NCBI GenBank assembly: GCA_905236495.1 | Contig: CAJOPV010000055.1 | Coordinates: forward strand, 1 to 5,330 | Reading direction: 5' to 3' | Length of the DNA stretch: 5,330 nt | Origin: an uncultured Christensenellaceae bacterium | Lineage (GTDB): Bacteria > Bacillota > Clostridia > Christensenellales > Aristaeellaceae | Shown: in pieces, positions 1-5,330 of the stretch | Position numbering within the stretch: the first letter of the stretch is position 1 | Layout: every line of letters begins with the position of its first letter | Position numbers and translations under genes: made by a program | The notes under the pieces: generated by a model | Seen by the model: only the letters and a program-made list of their open reading frames with translations | Database searches by the model: none | Told to the model about the DNA's origin: nothing

Positions 1-1089
1 CGCCACGGCCCCCGCCGCCACCTTCAGATGCGGGCCTACCTTCACCCCGGGACGAAGCAGGGCATACGCCCCCGCCACGGCCCCTTCTCCCAGGGCGCAG
101 CCGTCGCTGAGCTCCGCCCCCGTCCGGGCCTGGGCCCCTTCGCACAGCACGCTGCCCGTCACCCGGGCCTTTTCCTGGAGGGCGGCCCCCGTCCACAGGC
201 AGCTGAAGGCCACGTCCGCGCCGCCGCCGATCACGCAGTCCGCCCCGATCAGGGCGTGAGACAGCCTGGCCCCCGGCCCGATCACCGCCCGGGGGCCCAC
301 CCAGCAATTATCCTCCACCGCAGCGGCGGGGTCGATCCGGGCGGAGGCATCGATGCCCACAGGATGGGGCAAATCGACCTTCCCCGCCAATAAGTCCGTC
401 TGCGCAGTCAAATACGCCCGCTGATCCCCGATATCGCACCAATAGGCCTCCGTTTCATAGCCGAAAACGGGCAGGCCCTTCTCCGTCAGGGCGGGGAAAA
501 TATCCTTGCCGAAATCCGGCATGCCTGTATCCGGGATGTAGCGAAAAATATCCGGCTCCAGGATATACACCCCCGTATTCACCAGATCGCTGACGACCCG
601 ATTCCACCCCGGCTTTTCCACGAACCGGGTGATCCGGCCCCCTTCCTCCGTCACCACCACGCCGTAGGGCAGGGGGATGGGTGTGCGCTTGAGCACCAGG
701 GTCGCCAAGGCGCCTTTCTCCCGATGAAAGCGCAGCGCCGCCGTCAGGTCCAGGTCGGTGAGCCCGTCCCCGGACAGGACGAAGAAGGTCTCCGTCAGCT
801 CCTCCATCGCCATCCGCACGCTGCCCGCCGTGCCAAGAGGCGCCGTCTCCTCATAATATTTCAGGTTCACGCCCCATTCTGTCCCGTCCCCCAGGGCGGA
901 TCGGATGCATTCGGGCCGGTACCACAGCGTGGCTCCGATCCTGTCTAACCCGTGCCTGCGCAAAAGCCTGAGGGCGTAGCCCACGCAGGGCTCTCCCAGC
1001 AGCGGCACCAGGGGCTTGGGCAGCCTTTCCGTCAGCGGGCGCAGCCGCACTCCTTCGCCTCCCGCCATGATGATGGCCTGCAACGCCAC
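1..1089 (-). CDS. Sugar-1-phosphate nucleotidyltransferase, mannose-1-phosphate guanylyltransferase-like (3' end outside window)
   Basis: This cytoplasmic enzyme probably joins a sugar 1-phosphate to an NTP, most likely mannose-1-phosphate plus GTP to GDP-mannose. The 363 visible residues remain open at the left edge. Residues 1-230 form the Rossmann-like catalytic domain: signature GGEGVRLRPLT (10-20) with PKP (24-26), PLGTAGSV (84-91), SGDGLTD (106-112; D108 is the likely metal ligand), VEKP (157-160), NTGVYILEP (171-179) and WCDIG (217-221; D219 the likely second metal ligand). Residues 245-363 show hexapeptide left-handed beta-helix repeats. The overall pattern resembles the clostridial and cyanobacterial fusions that carry a C-terminal phosphomannomutase, but that part would lie outside the window. 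The start is GTG at 1089, nine bases after AAGGAG; an in-frame TAG at 1107-1105 excludes a longer protein, and the ATG at 1096 is out of frame. The usual Thr of the signature is Val14. Glucose-1-phosphate as substrate is not excluded. Confidence 0.9.
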   Translation of the reverse strand, partial: MALQAIIMAGGEGVRLRPLTERLPKPLVPLLGEPCVGYALRLLRRHGLDRIGATLWYRPECIRSALGDGTEWGVNLKYYEETAPLGTAGSVRMAMEELTETFFVLSGDGLTDLDLTAALRFHREKGALATLVLKRTPIPLPYGVVVTEEGGRITRFVEKPGWNRVVSDLVNTGVYILEPDIFRYIPDTGMPDFGKDIFPALTEKGLPVFGYETEAYWCDIGDQRAYLTAQTDLLAGKVDLPHPVGIDASARIDPAAAVEDNCWVGPRAVIGPGARLSHALIGADCVIGGGADVAFSCLWTGAALQEKARVTGSVLCEGAQARTGAELSDGCALGEGAVAGAYALLRPGVKVGPHLKVAAGAVA

Positions 1090-1096
1090 ATCGCAT

Positions 1097-1105
1097 CTCT
1101 CCTTC
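1097..1105 (-). promoter_or_regulatory. Ribosome binding site of the nucleotidyltransferase gene
   Basis: On the minus strand, GAAGGAGAG is a near-ideal Shine-Dalgarno sequence. Its AAGGAG core ends nine bases before GTG 1089 and only two bases before the out-of-frame ATG at 1096-1094. The spacing therefore decides for the GTG start. Confidence 0.75.
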
Positions 1106-1125
1106 TATCCTGTTTTTTCGGGCAT
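1105..1125 (-). other. Possible six-codon leader ORF (MPEKTG)
   Basis: On the minus strand an ATG at 1125-1123 opens a six-codon frame that ends at TAG 1107-1105. An AAGGA motif lies eight bases before the ATG. The stop codon touches the ribosome binding site of the downstream nucleotidyltransferase and is in the same frame as it, so translational coupling would be possible. The ORF is so short that chance is a real alternative. Confidence 0.25.
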
Positions 1126-1174
1126 AGTATGCTTCCTTTTTTTCTTCGCTATGCCCGCCCGGCGGGCCCCGCCG
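1119..1174. repeat. Overlapping inverted repeats in the divergent spacer
   Basis: CGGGCATAG (1119-1127) pairs perfectly with CTATGCCCG (1149-1157) across a 21-base pyrimidine-rich (plus strand) loop. The right arm overlaps a second repeat, GCCCGCC (1153-1159) with GGCGGGC (1161-1167). A third pairing is GGCGGG (1161-1166) with CCCGCC (1168-1173). The pairings compete with each other. All lie between the proposed minus-strand promoter and the nucleotidyltransferase start, so in the leader RNA they could fold alternatively. No U-tract follows in the minus direction, so this is not a standard terminator. A protein-binding operator is another reading. Confidence 0.45.
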
Positions 1175-1185
1175 ATTGTTACGAG

Positions 1186-1215
1186 ATTGTAAAACCTGAC
1201 AGCTTTGCCTTGCAA
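1186..1215 (-). promoter_or_regulatory. Candidate sigma-A promoter for the nucleotidyltransferase
   Basis: Reading the minus strand, a -35 box TTGCAA (1215-1210) is followed after 18 bases by TACAAT (1191-1186), which matches five of six bases of the -10 consensus. Transcription would start near 1179 and give a leader of about 90 bases containing the inverted repeats and the possible leader ORF. The region is AT-richer than the flanking genes. The call rests on motif matching only. Confidence 0.4.
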
Positions 1216-1238
1216 TTTCAAACCATTAGTGCTATTTT
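1210..1238 (+). promoter_or_regulatory. Candidate sigma-A promoter for the rbgA-rnhB-yraN unit
   Basis: TTGCAA (1210-1215) is followed after 17 bases by TATTTT (1233-1238), preceded by TG at 1230-1231 as in extended -10 promoters. Both hexamers match four of six consensus bases. The expected start is near 1245, giving a leader of about 50 bases before the rbgA ATG. The TTGCAA box is self-complementary and also serves the opposite promoter. No other convincing promoter is seen up to 3092, so the downstream genes probably depend on this one. Confidence 0.4.
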
Positions 1239-1279
1239 ACTTAAGAGAAACGCAAACCGAGGGTTATCTTACAATTTTT

Positions 1280-1285
1280 GGAAGG
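1280..1285 (+). promoter_or_regulatory. Ribosome binding site of rbgA
   Basis: GGAAGG ends nine bases before ATG 1295. It supports this start over the in-frame TTG 90 bases upstream, which has no comparable site. Confidence 0.65.
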
Positions 1286-1294
1286 AACCGGAAA

Positions 1295-2149
1295 ATGGAG
1301 ATCAATTGGTATCCCGGTCACATGGCCCGGGCCAAGCGGCTGCTCAGCGAGCAATTGTCCCGGGTGGATGTGGTGATCGAATTATGCGATGCCCGGCTGC
1401 CCCTTTCCAGCCGGAACCCGGACCTGATGCGCCTGACGGAAAGGAAGGAGCGGGTGCTGCTCCTGGGGAAAAGCGACCTGGCGGACCCGGCCCGCACCCG
1501 GCAGTGGACGGCGATTTTTAAGGGTCAGGGCGAAAGGTGCCTGGCCCTGAATATGCAAAAGCAGGCCAAGGCCGCCCTTTCCCTCATTGAAGACGCGGCG
1601 AAGGAAACGGTAGAACGGGCCCAGAGCCGGGGCATCAAAAAAACGGTGCGGGCCATGATCGTGGGGGTGCCCAACGTGGGCAAATCCACCCTCATCAACC
1701 GGCTCCACGGCGGGGCCGTCGTTCAGGTAGGCGATATGCCGGGGGTCACCCGGGCCAACCGATGGGTGAAAATCACCCCCTATCTGGAATTGATGGATAC
1801 GCCGGGCCTTTTGTGGCCCCGGCTGGATGATCCCCTGGCGGCCCGGCGGCTGGCCTATATCGCCGCCATCCGGGATGAGGTATTGGATACCGACGCCCTC
1901 GCCATTCAGCTGCTCACCGATCTGATTTTCGCAGCGCCCCAGGCAGTGCAGGATCGCTTCAAGATCAAGGATCTATCCCTCCGGGGCCCTGACCTTCTGG
2001 AGGCGGTATGTCAAGGCCGGGGGTTCCTGATGAAGGGCGGCGTTCCGGATACCGACCGGGCCTGCAAAGTCGTTCTGGATGAATTCCGGGGCGGCAAGCT
2101 GGGCCGGATCACGCTGGAAGCCCCCGGGGAGGCGCAGACGGATGCATAA
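1295..2149 (+). CDS. rbgA: Ribosome biogenesis GTPase RbgA (YlqF)
   Basis: RbgA is a GTPase that acts late in 50S subunit assembly in Bacillota. The 284-residue product is close to the 282 residues of the Bacillus subtilis protein. It starts with the family N-terminus NWYPGHMARAKR and has CDARLPLSSRNP at 31-42. The G motifs are circularly permuted: G4 position GKSD (58-61), G1 P-loop GVPNVGKST (124-132), G2 within PGVTR (149-153), G3 DTPG (168-171). The C-terminal helical RNA-binding part ends in the conserved GKLGRITLE (267-275). ATG 1295 is chosen because it gives the family N-terminus and lies nine bases after GGAAGG (1280-1285); the in-frame TTG at 1205 would put coding sequence over the candidate promoter. 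Oddity: the G4 Asn of the NKxD motif is Gly here. It overlaps rnhB by eight bases. The rplS gene that often precedes it is absent. Confidence 0.96.
   Translation: MEINWYPGHMARAKRLLSEQLSRVDVVIELCDARLPLSSRNPDLMRLTERKERVLLLGKSDLADPARTRQWTAIFKGQGERCLALNMQKQAKAALSLIEDAAKETVERAQSRGIKKTVRAMIVGVPNVGKSTLINRLHGGAVVQVGDMPGVTRANRWVKITPYLELMDTPGLLWPRLDDPLAARRLAYIAAIRDEVLDTDALAIQLLTDLIFAAPQAVQDRFKIKDLSLRGPDLLEAVCQGRGFLMKGGVPDTDRACKVVLDEFRGGKLGRITLEAPGEAQTDA
2126..2132 (+). promoter_or_regulatory. Ribosome binding site of rnhB inside rbgA
   Basis: GGGGAGG lies within the last codons of rbgA and ends nine bases before ATG 2142. It fixes the rnhB start and excludes the longer in-frame extension from 2079. 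Confidence 0.6.
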
Positions 2150-2753
2150 ACGGGATGAAAAGCTGCAGGCCCTGATTCGGACCGATCTGCCCCTGTGGCA
2201 GCGGGGCGTCGCCTTCGCCGGCATGGACGAGGCGGGCCGGGGGCCCCTGGCGGGCAACGTGGTGGCGGCCTGCGTGGTGATGCCGCCGGAGCCTTTGCTG
2301 CCCTGGGTGGATGACAGCAAAAAGCTCTCCCCCGCCCGAAGGGAGAAGGTATTTGACGAGATCCTGCAAACCGCCCTGTTCGTGGGCGTAGGCCAGGCCA
2401 CCCCGGAGGAGATCGACGAAATCAACATCCTGGAGGCCACGAAAAACGCCATGCGAAGGGCGGCGGAAGGGGCCCCGGCGGAATTGTTCCTCATCGACGC
2501 CCTGCAGGGCCTGGGATTGCCGGGGGAAGAACGGGGCATCATTCACGGGGACGCCCTGTGCTATTCCATTGCCGCCGCCAGTATCATCGCCAAGGTGACG
2601 CGGGATCGGCAGATGCCGGAACTGGACAGCGCCTATCCCGGCTACGGATTCGCCCAGCACAAGGGCTACGGCACCGCCCGGCATATCGAGGCCCTGCGGC
2701 GCTTAGGCCCCTGCCCGGCCCATCGGCGCAGCTTCATCGGGCATTTCGTATGA
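2142..2753 (+). CDS. rnhB: Ribonuclease HII
   Basis: RNase HII cleaves the RNA strand of RNA-DNA hybrids and starts removal of single ribonucleotides misincorporated into DNA. The 203-residue product has the normal length. The catalytic DEDD set is visible: D29 and E30 in GMDEAGRGPLAG, D119 in LIDA and D137 in HGDAL. Further family blocks are DDSKKLS (57-63), INILEATKNAM (94-104), SIAAASIIAKVTRD (142-155) and HKGYGT (173-178), whose Tyr176 corresponds to the ribonucleotide-sensing tyrosine. It ends in the usual HRRSF segment. The start ATG 2142 overlaps the end of rbgA by eight bases, and its stop TGA overlaps the ATG of yraN (ATGA), so the three genes are most likely translated from one mRNA with coupling. 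Confidence 0.97.
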   Translation: MHKRDEKLQALIRTDLPLWQRGVAFAGMDEAGRGPLAGNVVAACVVMPPEPLLPWVDDSKKLSPARREKVFDEILQTALFVGVGQATPEEIDEINILEATKNAMRRAAEGAPAELFLIDALQGLGLPGEERGIIHGDALCYSIAAASIIAKVTRDRQMPELDSAYPGYGFAQHKGYGTARHIEALRRLGPCPAHRRSFIGHFV

Positions 2754-3082
2754 AGGCGTTTTCCGTAGGCCTGCTGGGGGAGCGCCGGGCCGAACTGTAT
2801 TTACGGCTCCACGGCCTGCGCATCCTGAAGAGGCGGTATCGCGTCCGGCACGGGGAAATCGATCTGATCGCCCGGGAGGGGGACGCGACCGTGTTCGTGG
2901 AGGTCAAGGCCCGGCCCCGGGGAGAAGCCGGGGAAGGGCTGCGGGCGGTGGATGCCCGGAAGCGGCAGCGCCTGCGCTACGCCGCCCAATGGTATCTTTC
3001 GCAGCATCCGGCGAAGACGGTCCGCTTCGACGTGGTGGAGATCACGAAGGCGGGCATCCGGCATATCAAAAACGCATTTTAG
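2750..3082 (+). CDS. yraN: YraN family (UPF0102) endonuclease-fold protein
   Basis: This 110-residue protein belongs to the UPF0102/YraN family, which has a restriction-endonuclease-like fold; its cellular role is not well established. The family pattern is complete: GERRAELYL (10-18), GEIDLIA (35-41), VFVEVKAR (48-55), a basic helix around 70-76, RFDVVEI (92-98) and the typical C-terminal HIKNAF (105-110). E36/D38 and E51/K53 match the PD-(D/E)xK-type active-site arrangement. The start ATG overlaps the rnhB stop as ATGA. There is no purine-rich ribosome binding site in the preceding 20 bases, so initiation probably depends on ribosomes finishing rnhB. Its TAG stop is embedded in the AGGGAG site of the next gene, nine bases before that gene's ATG. 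The rnhB-yraN adjacency is common in Bacillota. Confidence 0.93.
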   Translation: MKAFSVGLLGERRAELYLRLHGLRILKRRYRVRHGEIDLIAREGDATVFVEVKARPRGEAGEGLRAVDARKRQRLRYAAQWYLSQHPAKTVRFDVVEITKAGIRHIKNAF

Positions 3083-3086
3083 GGAG
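3081..3086 (+). promoter_or_regulatory. Ribosome binding site of the 3092 gene, overlapping the yraN stop
   Basis: AGGGAG ends five bases before ATG 3092 and shares two bases with the TAG of yraN. The arrangement argues for co-transcription of the membrane protein gene with rbgA, rnhB and yraN. Confidence 0.6.
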
Positions 3087-3091
3087 CATCT

Positions 3092-3667
3092 ATGAGCAAG
3101 AACCGGCGAATCATCCTGCTGATCATCTTGGCCCTGATCCTGGCTGCGGGGGCTTATTTCCTGCTTCGGCCCGCCGGAGGGCAGGGCACGTATGAAAACC
3201 TCATCGCAAACGGCGATTTCGCTTCCGACGGGGCGGGCTGGTACAGCGACGCCTGGTTCCGCCAGGCGGGCTATACCGAATATGAGGTGACGGAGGAGGA
3301 CGGCTTCACCGCCGCCCATATCACCAACCTCATCCCCAACGACGCCCGCTTCGCCCAGGAGGTTTCCGTTTCCCCCGATACCCTGTACTGCCTGCGGGGT
3401 TTCATCAAGGCTAATGCCGAAGGGGGCCGGGGGGCCAATCTGTCCATCGGCGGGGATCATCTGTATTCCGACTGCGTGTATGATTCCCAGGGCGAATGGC
3501 TGGAGGTGCGTCTGTATGGGCGCACGGGGAAAAGCCAAAGCAGCGTCACCGTGTTTGCCCGGCTGGGGGGATACAGCGGCGAAGCAACGGGCGAAGCCTG
3601 GTTCCGGGATGTGACGCTGAACCGGGTGGATGCGGTGCCCGCCGGGTATGCCGAGACGGCCTGGTAA
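3092..3667 (+). CDS. Membrane-anchored carbohydrate-binding-like module; probable N-terminal part of an interrupted glycosyltransferase
   Basis: The frame as read gives 191 residues. A basic N-terminus (SKNRR) precedes one membrane segment (about 7-25), so the rest should lie outside the cell. Residues 36-178 look like a beta-sandwich module of the CBM4/9 type: NLIANGDF (36-43), a Trp-rich stretch (50-55), RFAQEVSV (86-93), YCLRGFIKA (99-107), ANLSI (115-119), VTVFARLGGYSGEATG (152-167) and AWFRDVTL (169-176). Such modules typically bind glycans; no ligand can be named. The frame stops at TAA 3665-3667 directly after AETAW, and the same frame then continues without another stop to the window edge as a GT-C-type membrane region. 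I take this as the N-terminal part of one larger protein. A free-standing anchored lectin-like protein remains possible. Confidence 0.75.
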   Translation: MSKNRRIILLIILALILAAGAYFLLRPAGGQGTYENLIANGDFASDGAGWYSDAWFRQAGYTEYEVTEEDGFTAAHITNLIPNDARFAQEVSVSPDTLYCLRGFIKANAEGGRGANLSIGGDHLYSDCVYDSQGEWLEVRLYGRTGKSQSSVTVFARLGGYSGEATGEAWFRDVTLNRVDAVPAGYAETAW

Positions 3668-5330
3668 CGGGAAGCGGCCCCCGCCGTAACGGCGGAAGAC
3701 GCCGCCACCGGGGCCATCCCCCTGATCGCTTTCTCTTTCCTGTTCCTGGCCCTTTCCGCCGTGGCCTTTGCCTTCCTCCGCCGGGAGCAGCCTCTGCGGG
3801 CGGAGGGCCGCGCTTCCTGGCTGTGGCTGGCGCTGATCCTGCTTTTCGGCCTGGGGGCCCGGGTGCTGTGCGCCCTGCTGATCCCGGGGTACGACGTGGA
3901 TATCGGCTGCTTCCGTTCCTGGGCCGGCACCATGGCCTCCGCGGGGCCGTGGAAATTTTATGATTCCGTTTCCTTCTGCGATTATCCGCCGGGATACCTG
4001 TGGATCTTGGGGCTGATGGGGTGGATCGGCAATCTCTTCGGCGTGGGCGTCACGGCGTTCATGGTAAAGCTGCCCCCCATCCTGGCGGACATGCTGCTGT
4101 GCCTGTTCCTGTACCGGGAGGCCCGACGGCACGTAAGCGAAAAGACCGCCCTGACGCTGACGCTGCTTTACGCCCTGAACCCCCTGATGATCGAAACGGG
4201 GGCGGCCTGGGGCCAGGCGGACGGGGTGATGGCGCTGCTTTTATTCCTGACGGTGACGTACGCCATCCGGGAAAAATGGAAGCTCGCCCTGCCCCTGTAC
4301 ATGGCTGCGGTGCTGGTAAAGCCCCAGGCGCTGATGTTCGGCCCCCTGGGCCTCATGGCGCTGATCCTTTACCTGTATCAAAGCCGGAGCGATCAAAGCA
4401 AGCGCGCCGCAGCCCTGAAGGATACAGGCATCGGGATATGCCTGCTGCTTGCGGTGCTCGCTGTCTTTGCCCTGCCCATGACGGGCAGCCAGAGCGCCGA
4501 CTGGCTCTTTACCCTGTACGGCAGCACCATGAGCCAGTACGCCTACGCCGCCGTAAACAGCTGCAACATCTATTACCTGCTGGGCAAGAATTGGGTGGGG
4601 GCGGATACAACCCTGACGGGCAATGTGTTCATCCCGCTGCTTGCCTATCTCCTGGCGGTCATTCCCCTGCTGCCGGGGGCGCTCCGATCTCCCCTGCTCA
4701 AAAAAGGCGAAAAAACGGGCGCGGATCGCCTGCGCTTTTACGGCCTGTGCGGCCTGGCCTTCGGGCTGTTCCTGACCGTGCTGATCCTGTCGCTGACGAA
4801 CCATCTGACCTTCGCCTCCCTGGGCACGGCGATGGTGGTCTATTGCGTGGCGCTGTTCCTGCTGCTTTACGCCCTGGGCAGCGATATCAAAAACCTGCCC
4901 GTTTTCGGCGCGGGGCTTTTGCTCATGCTCTTTAACACCGCCAGCCGGATGCACGAAAGGTATTTGGTGCCGGCGGTGGCGCTGCTGCTGCTGGGCTATG
5001 CCCTGAAGAAAGATCGGCGCATCCTGTATCTTGCCGTCCTGGTGACGGTGACGGGCTTTTTGAACGTCGGGTGCGTGCTGGACCGCAACATCCGCATCGG
5101 CGGCGCGTCGGGCCATCTGAACGCCCCCGCCGTAGGCATCCAAAGCGATCTGAAAATTCTGGAATCCCTGTCTGCCGTGGGCAATTTTCTGGCGGGGGCG
5201 GCGTCGCTGCTGCTGTGCGAAGCCCTGAGCCGGGGGGAATGCAGCTCCTTTGCCCCTGCCGCTGCCGACGGCGCCGCGCCTGAGGCTGCGCCATTGCCCC
5301 TCATGGACCGGGACGGGAAGCTTTCCAAGC
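3668..5330 (+). CDS. GT-C family membrane glycosyltransferase region (Gpi18/GT87-like), no own start, 3' end outside window
   Basis: This 554-codon open stretch has the frame of the 3092 gene and follows its TAA directly. It encodes about 12-14 hydrophobic segments; the first lie near residues 15-37 and 49-72 (residue 1 = codon at 3668). GT-C-like motifs are visible: DVD (76-78) in the first large loop, CDYPPGY (104-110), WGQAD (181-185), VKPQAL (217-222) and RMHERYLVP (427-435), the last characteristic of mannosyltransferases related to Gpi18. Such enzymes use polyprenyl-phosphate sugars on the outer membrane face; donor and acceptor here are unknown. No ATG, GTG or TTG precedes the first membrane segment: the first in-frame candidate, GTG 3761, lies inside that segment and has no ribosome binding site; the first ATG is at 3932. 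It is therefore best read as the C-terminal portion of the 3092 gene. The real functional state, intact by readthrough or broken, cannot be decided here. Confidence 0.8.
3674..3705 (+). other. Two-tier GC-rich stem-loop just after the in-frame TAA
   Basis: The outer stem is GCGGC (3674-3678) with GCCGC (3701-3705). The inner stem is CCGCCG (3681-3686) with CGGCGG (3690-3695) around a TAA loop (3687-3689). The two are separated by an asymmetric internal loop (2 and 5 bases). The structure begins six bases after the stop codon at 3665-3667. There is no following T-tract, so it is not an intrinsic terminator. In GC-rich coding DNA such pairing can arise by chance. Confidence 0.4.

Noticed and set aside
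28..1096. Several short open frames over the nucleotidyltransferase, including a minus-strand ATG start at 1096
   Set aside because: They are in frames without conserved motifs; the ATG at 1096 is out of frame with the catalytic signature and only two bases from the ribosome binding site core.
1205..1294. Thirty-codon N-terminal extension of rbgA from TTG 1205
   Set aside because: It has no ribosome binding site, overlaps the candidate promoter, and the family N-terminus begins at ATG 1295.
3665..3667. TAA as a reassigned sense codon, or a selenocysteine/pyrrolysine site
   Set aside because: TAA ends rbgA at its normal length in the same window, so it acts as a stop. Selenocysteine uses TGA and pyrrolysine uses TAG.
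3665..3705. Intrinsic terminator after the 3092 gene
   Set aside because: The stem-loop is not followed by a T-tract and the same frame continues into conserved coding sequence.
2801..4132. Long open frame of 443 codons on the minus strand
   Set aside because: It lies antisense to yraN and the membrane protein gene. Its predicted product is rich in Pro, Gly, Arg, Gln and His without domain signatures, as expected for a GC-rich shadow frame.
4000..4935. Open frame of 311 codons on the plus strand in another frame
   Set aside because: It overlaps the GT-C frame completely, is Arg/Gly/Pro-rich and has no ribosome binding site or domain.
4241..5143. Open frame of 300 codons on the minus strand
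   Set aside because: It is antisense to the GT-C region, which has clear motifs and membrane segments. The minus-strand product is Gln/Arg/His-rich with no recognisable domain.
1..5330. CRISPR array, tRNA or rRNA gene, insertion sequence or attachment site
   Set aside because: No regularly spaced repeats, RNA gene signatures, transposase motifs or terminal repeats could be recognised; nearly all of the window is accounted for by coding sequence.

Overview
The window reads as chromosomal DNA from a high-GC member of the Bacillota (Clostridia-like), probably from a gut or environmental lineage. Evidence: the rbgA (ylqF) - rnhB - yraN block that is typical of Bacillota, strong AGGAG-type ribosome binding sites, tightly overlapping genes, and very GC-rich third codon positions around one AT-richer intergenic spacer. 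Species cannot be named from this sequence.

Layout. Positions 1-1089 (minus strand) hold the N-terminal 363 residues of a sugar-1-phosphate nucleotidyltransferase (GDP-mannose pyrophosphorylase-like) with a left-handed beta-helix tail; its 3' end lies beyond the left edge. Positions 1090-1294 are a divergent control region with a plausible back-to-back promoter pair that shares one palindromic TTGCAA box, plus a cluster of overlapping inverted repeats and a possible six-codon leader ORF in the minus-strand leader. From 1295 on, everything is on the plus strand in one tightly packed unit: rbgA (50S assembly GTPase, 1295-2149), rnhB (RNase HII, 2142-2753), yraN (nuclease-fold UPF0102 protein, 2750-3082), then a membrane-anchored beta-sandwich carbohydrate-binding-like module (3092-3667) followed in the same frame by a multi-spanning GT-C glycosyltransferase region (3668 to the right edge).

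The last two pieces look like one gene of the Gpi18/GT87-like mannosyltransferase group cut by a single in-frame TAA (3665-3667). The frame is kept, the downstream half has no convincing start of its own, and the predicted membrane topology only makes sense when the halves are joined. A GC-rich two-tier stem-loop begins six bases after the TAA. The choice between point-mutation pseudogene, assembly error and recoding/readthrough is open; this is the most interesting item in the window.

How the genes may work together: rbgA, rnhB and yraN are housekeeping genes. The flanking nucleotidyltransferase (nucleotide-sugar synthesis) and the membrane glycosyltransferase (polyprenyl-phosphate-sugar dependent transfer on the outer face) could belong to one surface mannosylation route, but this link is inference from family and proximity only. 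No rRNA, tRNA, CRISPR, insertion sequence, attachment site or intrinsic terminator was recognised.
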